NCBI GenBank assembly: GCA_030062745.1
Contig: CP099841.1
Coordinates: 19,657,398 to 19,721,397 of the forward strand
From: Capitulum mitella
Lineage: Eukaryota; Arthropoda; Thecostraca; Pollicipedomorpha; Pollicipedidae
Direction of reading: 5' to 3'
DNA length: 64,000 bases
A program made the position numbers and the translations under genes. Under the pieces are notes generated by a model. The model was not told where the DNA came from. It searched no databases and saw only the letters and a program-made list of their open reading frames with translations. How positions within the stretch are numbered: the stretch's first letter is position 1; each line of letters starts with the position of its first letter. Shown piece after piece: positions 11,432 to 20,190 of this stretch.

Positions 11432-13441
11432 TCACAGTAGATTCTCGCAATAGCAGAACCTCCTCTCGTCATAGTGACGAACGAGACAGTCACTCTGGCC
11501 CCTGTACATATTCAGACGAGACACGTCGACGACTTTGGGCGGTCCGCTCCGCTGGTCTCGAACAGTGGCCTCGAACTCGGCAAGACCCGGCTGGGTCACA
11601 AATTGTACGACGTATTCTTCAAACGGCTCCGGATTGTAGTTGTTTTCCTCATTCGCAAACTGACGAGATGGCTGATGAAATGCCATGTTGACTTTGAGCA
11701 GGTTAAGTTTGGCACACAGGGCTCGCACTTCTCGCAACTTGACCTCGTTGATGTGCTCGACGGTGGCGACTGCCGCTCTTTGGATGGCGGGTTCGTTGAC
11801 CGACATCGGTTTGCGGGAGCGGCACACGCACCAGTGGTCGTTGATGCCGGCCTCTTCACACGATCGCTCGGCCGGCACGGCCTCGAACAAGCTGATGCCG
11901 CTGTTATTGACGTGTGGAAGGTGCGTGGCTCCCATGTCTCGTAAGATGTGACGCAGGGTGGCGTGCGCGTCGAAGAACGTGGTGAGCCGCGCTGAGTTTT
12001 GTTGTAGGTTCTTCACCCTGTCTGGATACCGGACAGAATACCATGGAGGCAGGATGATGTAGAAGAAGGGCGTGCGGGACTCGTAGCCTCCCATCTCGTA
12101 GCTCATCAGGGGGCCGAATCGCAAGCCGTGGTCACTGAAGAAAATGAGGATGGACGAGTTGTAGCGTTCTTGGTTTTTATACCAGTGGAAGAACTTGAGA
12201 AGCCGTTCTTGCATGTATTTGACGTAGTTTAGAGGACCGTCATGGCTCATCCTGTTGCTGAATAAAAAGGCAAACTGAGGCCTGTGGTTAACTCGTGTCA
12301 TGAAATCTTCCAACCACTGCAGCTGGAAATCGATTTGCTCCCGCTGATTGATGCACAGGGTCTGACGGCTTTTGATAAAAGGAGAGTCGATTATGGCACG
12401 GTAGATTGGTCGTGAATAGTAGTCCGTAGGTGTGATGTAGAAACCCTTTTTTACGTAGTTAAATGTTGCCATGTGTGGCGTGTCTTCGTTGTACATGGTG
12501 ACATATTTCAATTTTGAGAATTGCTTCCATATCAATGGTAAGTTGTCCAAAGGCTCCTTTGTCACTGAAATATTTAATTGGTCACATGTGAGACCGGCTA
12601 AGAAAGGGAGTATGTTACAGAAGGTATTGATGCCGACTCTGGTGAACCCTAACATAGGGATCGCTTTGTATTCGTGTGTTAAAAGTTGCTCTACATCAGG
12701 CAAAAACCGTTTGAAATTGAGGCGTGAAACTGAGTCTATAGCTACCAGATACACGTTCAGTTTTGTCAGATTTCTGACATGAGGATATTCTTTCTTTTTC
12801 TCGCCGCCTCCCGGTTGAGTGAAATTCCGTATGGTTGGATTTGAAACAATGAATGCTCGGAAGTCCTCAAGAATGATGTTTTTAGGTTTGTTGCAAAAAC
12901 ATCTCACACGTATGAATTCGTCTTGTATTTGAAGTACTGGTCGACCTTGAAAGCATGTCTTGTTTTCATTAATTCGATACTTATCATCGGAATGTCCTTC
13001 TGACGCTCGTTCTACACTTTGGTAACAACACTCAACATTGCATTTGTCGGATGTCGCTGTCATGAAGAGCATGTCATCTTGCTGCTCAAGTTTCACTATG
13101 GCTGTTTGACGACAGCCTGCAAATGGTTTCCCCTTGGCGACCACGTGTTTGATGCTGTCGTCCCATGGGTGGTAATCCGGTATTTGGCAGGAGCTTGAAT
13201 TCACCAACCATCCAGTGGTCTTGGGTGGTTCGTAGGACTTCCAGGTAACTTGACTTGTTTGGGAGAAGTACGACTTAAAAGTTTCCATGGCTTTGAATGG
13301 ATGATACACATCCGAAAAGGGGGTAGTTGGCTGGGTATACCAAAAAATGCTGAATATGGTAACGCACACTAAGCCTAGCATTGTTTTGAACCGCGCCTTT
13401 TCACATCTTGCCATCGCTGTTGGCATCAGGCGTAACAACAT
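11432..13441 (-). CDS. DUF229 family protein, copy 1 (669 aa, single exon)
   Basis: The protein matches what I know of the DUF229 family (Pfam PF02995, alkaline-phosphatase/sulfatase-like fold). Enzymatic activity and substrate are unknown for most members. A short basic N-terminus and one hydrophobic segment (about residues 20-35) suggest a type II membrane or secreted protein. Family landmarks are IDSVSRLNF (235-243), a GFTRVGINTFCN segment (265-276), SHDGP (399-403) and FFSDHGLR (434-441). The D and DHG positions are where metal ligands sit in this superfamily. The usual NTFPN motif reads NTFCN here. Cysteine pairs in 134-183 and at 652, 663 and 665 fit extracellular disulfides. A second in-frame Met (residue 10) aligns better with the paralogues' start, so translation may begin there. 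The frame is intact and encoded without introns. No poly-A signal was seen. Paralogues lie at 17447 and 41622. Confidence 0.85.
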   Translation of the reverse strand: MLLRLMPTAMARCEKARFKTMLGLVCVTIFSIFWYTQPTTPFSDVYHPFKAMETFKSYFSQTSQVTWKSYEPPKTTGWLVNSSSCQIPDYHPWDDSIKHVVAKGKPFAGCRQTAIVKLEQQDDMLFMTATSDKCNVECCYQSVERASEGHSDDKYRINENKTCFQGRPVLQIQDEFIRVRCFCNKPKNIILEDFRAFIVSNPTIRNFTQPGGGEKKKEYPHVRNLTKLNVYLVAIDSVSRLNFKRFLPDVEQLLTHEYKAIPMLGFTRVGINTFCNILPFLAGLTCDQLNISVTKEPLDNLPLIWKQFSKLKYVTMYNEDTPHMATFNYVKKGFYITPTDYYSRPIYRAIIDSPFIKSRQTLCINQREQIDFQLQWLEDFMTRVNHRPQFAFLFSNRMSHDGPLNYVKYMQERLLKFFHWYKNQERYNSSILIFFSDHGLRFGPLMSYEMGGYESRTPFFYIILPPWYSVRYPDRVKNLQQNSARLTTFFDAHATLRHILRDMGATHLPHVNNSGISLFEAVPAERSCEEAGINDHWCVCRSRKPMSVNEPAIQRAAVATVEHINEVKLREVRALCAKLNLLKVNMAFHQPSRQFANEENNYNPEPFEEYVVQFVTQPGLAEFEATVRDQRSGPPKVVDVSRLNMYRGQSDCLVRHYDERRFCYCENLL

Positions 13442-13990
13442 CGTCTTCTTTCGTCTGCTTTTCTTCTCTGCGACTGCGCAAAAGTGCTGATGTGAACTTA
13501 AAAGCCAAGAATAGAGAAATGCTTGTGTTCCGCTTTTAAAGTGATGACTCGTCTTTTTGCACCAGAATCTTGTTTATTATTTGTTCGTCGAATGTTGTGA
13601 CCTGTGGACAACAGATTCGCAAGCTTAATGTGCATATTCTGATTACCCTTCATGACACCATCCAACGTCGCCAGTGTCACCAATATGGTGACACTGGCGA
13701 CGGTGACCAACATGGTGGTGGTATCAGAGTGGCATGATGCTGTTGTGTTGTCATTTTAAATGTCACGCATCAAGTCATGCAGTTCACGCTCGTAGCACTA
13801 CCTGTTAAAAGCTGAGAAAGGAAATAAATGCTTATGAAGTAATGAAGTAACATGCTCTGCAGGGTACGGGTACTAAATGTAACATAAAAGAGGCAAAGCA
13901 GTCGTCAAAATGTTTCCGCCGGTTTATGATATTACCAAATCGATCTGACCACCGTGGAATAGTTCTCATCGTAATTCATAACTTCTAAAA
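13442..13990 (-). promoter_or_regulatory. Conserved 5' flank of DUF229 copy 1
   Basis: The upstream flank is recognisably homologous to the flank of copy 2 (19412-19910), so the duplication unit included about 550 bp of 5' DNA. The promoter probably lies here, but I see no clear TATA box or initiator. It contains the hairpin at 13666-13702. Confidence 0.45.
13666..13702. repeat. Perfect hairpin upstream of DUF229 copy 1
   Basis: Two 17-bp arms (13666-13682 and 13686-13702) are exact reverse complements with a 3-base loop. They lie about 225 bp upstream of the start codon. The matching flank of copy 2 does not have this hairpin. Confidence 0.9.
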
Positions 13991-15354
13991 CAAGCCGAGT
14001 TTTGTATTCTTCCATGATTCCCCAAACTGTTCTTTCCAACTTCTGGCATTGTTGGGACTGAGTGGAACAACTGTTATTTTCATTTTCTCATGCGTCAATA
14101 ACAATGCAACGATTTGACAGACTGGGCACGAGAACGATGTAACAGGACACCGACAGCGGACGTGGCGTGCGGGACGAATGGAGACAGACCCCGGTTGGTT
14201 AAGAGCGAGGTCGAAGGCCTGGACAGTCCTTGCCGTAACAAGTGAGAACGAGCGAACTGAGCAGCCGTCACGACCACAGTGCTTTTGACGTGGTTTTGCA
14301 TATTTATGTGTACAATGCATGGGTTTGCATGCCGTTCTGTCCATATGCTCAGTCAGACGCCTTGTTGGGGATATGTTGTTCGCAGGTCCTTGTGTTTCTC
14401 TTCATGATTTCAAGCAGCTTTTAAAATGTTGTTCCTGGCCAAAATTGCGTTCTCTCTCGGAATCATCCCAGTAGTGATGTTTTGGTCGCTGAACCACTCA
14501 GTAGCCGTAGACTGGATCATGGACTTGCGTGAAGCTTCTGCTTGCAATATCTCTTGTTCAGAATTCTCTCATAATTGATTAATGTCCGTATGCATTATGC
14601 AGTACGAAGGGATAAAATGGATTCGCTGAACAATGTTAAAAATTGTGCGTGAAATGTTGGAAGGCTACTCGAAAAGCCCCGCTTTGCATGCGATCTTCAG
14701 AGCATGTCACCGGGCTTAGAAACGCCTATTTGTCAACGAAAGGCATATGGTGGGAAGTGATCTTACTTCGACATCCTATTTACCACTCAGTTATTGTGGC
14801 GTAGCTTACAGTTTCCAAGGTTCCAAAATCCTTTATGGCGGTGTTAGAAGCCAGACTATGGCTTTGGCATTAGTCCCCAATGAGTTTAAAACGTTCAGGA
14901 ATGTTTCGTGGTGACCGACGACTGACTCGTGTGAGAATGCCGCTTTTCTACTTGCAGAACTTCAGTCTTCGTATCATATACGCCTTATTTTGGTACGGAG
15001 TGTTTCCTCTCTGCCTAGTGCCAACTGAATGACCGTTTTTACATTAAGTACAGTATTTGTTGTGATCCGTCCGTACGTAATTTTTCGCGTACGCTGTGAA
15101 AATTTCAGGTCACTAGGTTAACTGGCCCCTGGCATACAAGTATGATCTCTTTTTCGATGACGTGTCATAATGAATGATTGTTGTACGGTTGTCGTCCTAC
15201 AGCAAAGTTTAAGCGTTTACGGCAGATAGTCTTGCTCACTGTCATGCTTGGGTCTCATGTCACTGGCCACATGTGGTGTCAGTGCCTTTCGCGGTTGGGT
15301 CTTTCCGTGGATGAAGACCATCTTGTGTCGGAATTATGAGTTGGAGTTCCTAAT
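13991..15354. other. No recognisable gene
   Basis: Intergenic sequence with only short frames of 60-119 codons and no known motif. Confidence 0.5.
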
Positions 15355-15848
15355 CTGTTTCAGAGATTTCTGGAATTTCATTTTACGGCTGTTGTGATAA
15401 AGGGTACGCGCACTGACATTTTAGGTCATAGCTCCGTGGCCCGACCTAATGTCAAGCTGAAACTTTTACACAAGTAAATGACGTCCTACGTTATGTTTAT
15501 TCCGGGTGTGGCATTTGAGGAAATAGCGTCAATATTTTTTATATGAAACCGAATTTTGACTTTTGGCCTTGACCTGACCTTGTGAATTGACCCTAGATGA
15601 ACAAATTTATATCTGTATGGGCAGTCGTTTTCTTTTTACCCTCAACAGGGCCAAAAATGGCCTGATGTGCCTCCCAAGAACGTTGCCTGGCTCCGCCCCT
15701 GAGCAAAATAGAATTGCGAAATTTTGTTGCAGTATCTAGAAAGAATAACTGGGAAAAGTCATCAAGTTTCGTGAAGCTGCATCAAAAACCCCGGAATTGG
15801 CAAGAAAAAAAGCCGGAGGGGGCGGATTCAGCCCCCCCCCCTGCCGGG
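15355..15848 (+). mobile_element. 3' half of the 1.2 kb TTAA element
   Basis: The copy starts inside the element at the stretch containing GGGTACGCGCACTGACATTT. It runs to a C-rich end, CTGCCGGG, followed by TTAA (15849-15852). Compared with other copies the terminal AATA is lost. The 5' half is missing. Confidence 0.75.
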
Positions 15849-15852
15849 TTAA

Positions 15853-16860
15853 AAAGCCCTGCACGCCTGTAAAGGAATCTTTGCGTCCGCGAACCTCATT
15901 TTTTCGAATTTCGCTTCGTAGTTAGCGGTTATGGCACAAAGGTAATGCACGCTGCCGCGCGAAGAGGCCAAATGAAACTGGAGTCTCCTGCCAAAAAACC
16001 TAGCCGCTTCCCTATCATTTACGAAAATCCCTTGAACACCGATGGTTGCGAAGCAAACGGAGTGCAAGCTGCCGAGCAAGAAGGCGCCCTTATTTGCAGC
16101 CATAGTGCAGATGCCACTTTTCACCAAGTTCTCACATCTTTCGACACTTTCCTGAAATAACTTGAAAAATATGGTCCCTTAAAGGCGGAACTGTTGCTGC
16201 GTTTTAAACAACTTAATACCGGCATGAGCGTGTATCTGACGTACTATTTACGAGGCACACTTGACGATTGTTTCCCCGTAAGGTAAACTAAATGGTTAAC
16301 TACCGAGCATAAGGAAAGAAAGAAAACAAGCTAATGAGTGGAAACTGGAAGTCAACGTCAATCGGCCTTCGGCGATTTCCTTTAATCAGCCAGAGTGAGT
16401 TCTGGAAACTAACGAATGCCCCAGCGCGCCAAGGTCATTTTTCTTGGAACCACAATGGGAAGTTAAATCTTAGTCGGTGTTTGGGAATGCGGAAATTACC
16501 GGAACCTTTGGTGGTCGTTGTCTGTTGACCAAAGACCGATCTTTTTTTTCTTTTTTCGATGTTTGACAGTTTGGCCATGTCCAGAACGCGGTCGGATTGG
16601 AACGACCAATGGTCGATTTTGGTCTCAGATCATGTATGTATTAAGGTGGTCCTTAATTCTGTTTGACTTTCCGAAGTGTTTTCCATGCTTTCGTTGGACT
16701 GGCTTGTGCGAAATTTCGCCCGCTTTGATCGGCGTTAGGCACTGCCACATGGAGGCTGAAGGAAGCTTCCTGGATGTTACAGTCTCCAGCGCTGTCTGTA
16801 CCTGCGGCCAGCCGCTAACACCAGGTGCGCAGGCACGGACGGGTTCGGGTACCCATATGA
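15853..16860. other. No recognisable gene
   Basis: A 92-codon minus-strand frame (15849-16127) begins at the element boundary and shows no motif that I know. Confidence 0.5.
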
Positions 16861-16864
16861 AGCC

Positions 16865-16933
16865 GTCGGGATCTATGTTTTTGAGTTTTGAAATATTGTT
16901 CGGCATGGGCTGGGCTAGCACCCAATGGGCACG

Positions 16934-16987
<54 letters not shown>

Positions 16988-17047
16988 CGGATCTATGTTT
17001 ATGAGTTTTGAAATATTGTTCGGCATTCGGCTAGCACCCAGTGGGCA

Positions 17048-17098
<51 letters not shown>

Positions 17099-17102
17099 CA
17101 TA
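16865..17102. repeat. Duplicated segment with two (TA)n tracts
   Basis: A segment of about 75 bp (core GAGTTTTGAAATATTGTTCG) occurs at 16869-16943 and again at 16987-17055. Each copy is followed by a (TA)n tract. This has the same architecture as 10976-11140, with unrelated duplicated DNA. Confidence 0.85.
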
Positions 17103-17446
17103 CATTTCTTGAAGCCTACTTTTAGACTGTATATGTATGTTTACCTTAACGTCGCATCCCCACACATCTCAAGACCTTCGGCCTTTCGAAATCCAGTTGG
17201 AACTCGATTGATGGAACCAGAGCCGTCAGTGATGTTCATTGTCATGTATTACATCGAACAAAATAACCTGTGTGCCATGGCAAAAATGCATGTTTTCTTT
17301 TTGCCTAGCCGTACTCCAAAGCATGAACTGAAAATGATTATTGGATGACTTTCATTGAATGTGTGGGAGGCACCTTGGCATGATGGGGAGGAGGAGATCG
17401 CCTTACTGGCTTCGTTTTGATATAATGGACTGATGTAGCACAAACA

Positions 17447-19411
17447 TCACAGCAGATTTTCGCAATAGCAGAACCTCCTCTCGTCATAGTGACGAACGAG
17501 ACAGTCACTCTGGCCCCTGTACATATTGAGACGAGACACGTCGACGACTTTGGGCGGCCCGCTCCGCTGGTCTCGAACAGTGGCCTCGAACTCGGCAAGA
17601 CCCGGCTGGGTCACAAATTGTACGACGTATTCTTCAGACGGCTCCGGATTGTAGTTGTTTTCCTCATTCGTAGGCTGACGAGACGACCGGTGAAATGCCG
17701 TGTTGATTTTGAGCAGGTTAAGTTTGGCACACAGTGCTCGCACTTCTCGCAACTTGACCTCGTTGATGTGCTCGACGGTGGCGACTGCCGCTCTTTGGAT
17801 GGCGGGTTCGTTGACCGACATCGGTTTGCGGGAGCGGCACACGCACCAGTGGTCGTTGATGCCGGCCTCTTCACACGATCGCTCGGCCGGCACGGTCTCG
17901 AACAAGCTGATGCCGCTGTTGTTGACGTGTGGAAGGTGCGTGGCTCCCATGTCTCGTAAGATGTGACGCAGGGTGGCGTGCGCGTCGAAGAACGTGGTGA
18001 GCCGCGCCGAGTTTTGTTGCAGGTTCTTCACCCTGTCAGGATACCGGACAGAATACCATGGAGGCAGGATGATGTAGAAGAAGGGCATGCGGGACTCGTA
18101 GCCTCCCAGCTCATAACGCATCACGGGGCCGACCCGTAGGCCGTGGTCGCTGAAGAAAATGAGAATGGATGAGTTGTAGCGTTCTGAGTTCTTGTACCAT
18201 TGAAAGAACTTGAGAAGCCGCCCTTGCATGGACTTGACATAGATCAGGGGACCGTCATGGCTCAACGCGTTGCTGAAGAGAAAAGCGAACTGAGGCTTGT
18301 GGTTCACTCGTGACATGAAGTCTTCCAGCCACTGCAGCTGGAAATCATTTTGCTGTCGCTGATTGATACAGTTCTTGTGTTGGCTTTTCAGGAAACGGGA
18401 ATATTCAATAGCGAGGTGCATAGGCCGCAAATAATAGTCTGTGGGCGTGGTGTAGAAACCTTTTTTTATGTAGTTAAAGGTTGCGTATTTCGGTGTGTCT
18501 TCGGTGAGCATGGTGACGTATCCTAATTTTGAGAACTGTTTCCAAACCAATGGTAACTTGTCCAAAGGTTCCTTTGACAAAGAAATATTTAACTGGTCAC
18601 ATGTGAGACCGGCCAGGAAAACAAGCATGTTGGGAAAGGTATTGAGACCGACTTTGGTGAACCCCAACATGGGGATAGCGTTGTATTCATCTACTAAAAG
18701 TTGCTCGACATCAGGCCAAAAACGTTTGAAATTGAGCCGCGAAACTGAGTCAATACCTATGAGATAAACGTTCAGTTTTGCCTGATTTCTGACGTCAGGG
18801 TATTCTTTCGTTTTCTCGCCGCCTCCCGGTTGAGTGAAATTTCGGATGGTTGGTTTCGAAACAATGAATGCTCGGAAGTCCTCAAGGATGATGTTTTTAG
18901 GCTTGTTGCAAAAGCACCTTACACGTATGAATTCGTCTTGTATTTGAAGTACTGGCCGGCCTTGAAAGCATGTCTTGTGTTCAGTAATTCGATACTTATC
19001 ATCGGAATGTCCTTCTGACGCTCGTTCTACACTTTGGTAACAACAGTCGACATTGCATTTCTTGGAAGTCACTTTCATGAAGAGCATGTCATCTTGCTGC
19101 TCAAGTTTCACTATGGCTGTTTGACGGCAGCCTGCGAATGGTTTCCCCTCGGTGATCACGTGTTTGATGCTGTCGTCCCATGGATGGTAATCCGGTATTT
19201 GGCAGGAGCTAGAATTAACCAACCATCCAATGATGTTTGGTGTTGTTATTGGGATGTTGGGATGATCTGAAAAAGGGTGAATCTGCGTGGCATACCAAAA
19301 CACGCCAGAGATGGTTAGAATAACTAAGCAGAGCATGTTTTTCAGCGTGGCTTTCCAACATCTTGCAAACCTCAACATGGCACAAAGTTCTGTCGTCCCT
19401 TTCTCATCCAA
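17447..19411 (-). CDS. DUF229 family protein, copy 2 (654 aa, single exon)
   Basis: Same family and architecture as copy 1. It has a longer cytoplasmic N-terminus (starts MDEKGTTELCAMLRFARC), a hydrophobic anchor at about residues 25-40, IDSVSRLNF (220-228), the canonical NTFPN (257-261) and SDHGLR (421-426). It lacks about 15 residues that copy 1 has after the anchor. The N-terminal two thirds is clearly diverged from copy 1, but from GGYESR (about residue 436) nearly to the C-terminus the two are almost identical, including at silent sites. Against copy 3 (41622-43589) the relation is reversed: near identity in the N-terminal part and divergence in a short C-terminal stretch. The likely role is a membrane-anchored or secreted enzyme of unknown substrate. 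The frame is intact. Confidence 0.85.
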   Translation of the reverse strand: MDEKGTTELCAMLRFARCWKATLKNMLCLVILTISGVFWYATQIHPFSDHPNIPITTPNIIGWLVNSSSCQIPDYHPWDDSIKHVITEGKPFAGCRQTAIVKLEQQDDMLFMKVTSKKCNVDCCYQSVERASEGHSDDKYRITEHKTCFQGRPVLQIQDEFIRVRCFCNKPKNIILEDFRAFIVSKPTIRNFTQPGGGEKTKEYPDVRNQAKLNVYLIGIDSVSRLNFKRFWPDVEQLLVDEYNAIPMLGFTKVGLNTFPNMLVFLAGLTCDQLNISLSKEPLDKLPLVWKQFSKLGYVTMLTEDTPKYATFNYIKKGFYTTPTDYYLRPMHLAIEYSRFLKSQHKNCINQRQQNDFQLQWLEDFMSRVNHKPQFAFLFSNALSHDGPLIYVKSMQGRLLKFFQWYKNSERYNSSILIFFSDHGLRVGPVMRYELGGYESRMPFFYIILPPWYSVRYPDRVKNLQQNSARLTTFFDAHATLRHILRDMGATHLPHVNNSGISLFETVPAERSCEEAGINDHWCVCRSRKPMSVNEPAIQRAAVATVEHINEVKLREVRALCAKLNLLKINTAFHRSSRQPTNEENNYNPEPSEEYVVQFVTQPGLAEFEATVRDQRSGPPKVVDVSRLNMYRGQSDCLVRHYDERRFCYCENLL

Positions 19412-19910
19412 TTTTGTTCTGCGACTGTGTAAAAGCAGCCAACTGCAACTTGATAACGAGGAATAGATGAATGTCTCTTGATGCTTGAAAATAATCTGCT
19501 TTTTATCTACTTCAGATTCTTACTTGTAATCTGTTCTTAGTGTCGTATCCTGCGAAAGACAGATTTGCATGGCTGATTTTCATATTCTGGTTACCATCAG
19601 TGACACAATTTACGTCACTAGACGGTAGGATGTTATATCATAATGACGTTATGCTGACGTGATATGATGTTATATCAGATGTCATGCATGAAATGCATGA
19701 CTCAAATTATGCATCCTACAAATCATGCCCTTCATTCTTTTAAGGGCAGAGAAAGGAAGCAATGGTTCATCAAGTAACATGCGTTAGAAATAGCCAATAT
19801 TAAATGTGGTAGCCTGAAAGAGGGAAAAGCAGGCCTTGTCGAGACGTTTCCGTTTCGTTATGACTTCACTAAGCCAATCTGACCACTGTAGCGTACTTTC
19901 CATTGTAATC
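19412..19910 (-). promoter_or_regulatory. Conserved 5' flank of DUF229 copy 2
   Basis: Homologous to 13442-13990 and, for the first about 300 bp, nearly identical to 43590-43885. It contains short palindromes (CATAATGACGTTATG; GTCATGCAT with its inverse 3 bases later). The promoter is presumed to lie here; no core element was recognised. Confidence 0.4.
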
Positions 19911-19953
19911 GTACAGGAATACCAACAAATCAAGGTTGGTATTCCTGTACGAT
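19908..19953. repeat. Perfect 19-bp inverted repeat
   Basis: The arms 19908-19926 and 19935-19953 are exact reverse complements with an 8-base loop. It lies where homology to the flank of copy 1 ends. Confidence 0.9.
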
Positions 19954-20082
19954 TCTAACGGTCATAAACGTGCCCAGGGGCAGTAGCCTTGCCTCTCTTT
20001 CAACTCTGAAAGGCCTTCTACGTACCTCATCGGCCTACTGGTTTTGATATAATGGACTGTTGTAACACAAACATTACAGTCT

Positions 20083-20170
20083 GTGTATGTGGGAGTTGTG
20101 TTTGTGTATGTTTGTGTTTGTGTTTGTGTCGTGTATGTTTATGTTTGTGTTTGTGTCATACAGTTTGTGT
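20083..20170 (+). repeat. TTTGTG-type simple repeat
   Basis: Imperfect hexamers of TTTGTG/TGTATG. The array replaces the last 11 or so codons of the adjacent DUF229 pseudogene, because homology to the intact 3' flank resumes on its other side (20038-20078). The block B copy (43921-44020) is about two units longer. Confidence 0.85.
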
Positions 20171-20190
20171 ACGAGAATAGGTTTTGCTCT

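Noticed and set aside
11474-11944. 156-codon open frame antisense to DUF229 copy 1, conserved in copy 2 (17489-17959)
   Set aside because: It lies entirely opposite the intact coding strand in the homogenised GC-rich region. Its conservation follows from the sense protein and recent conversion, and its sequence has no motif.
16518-17348. 276-codon plus frame near the TA tracts
   Set aside because: It owes its length to (TA)n repeats encoding Tyr-Ile runs, and the flanking parts show no motif.
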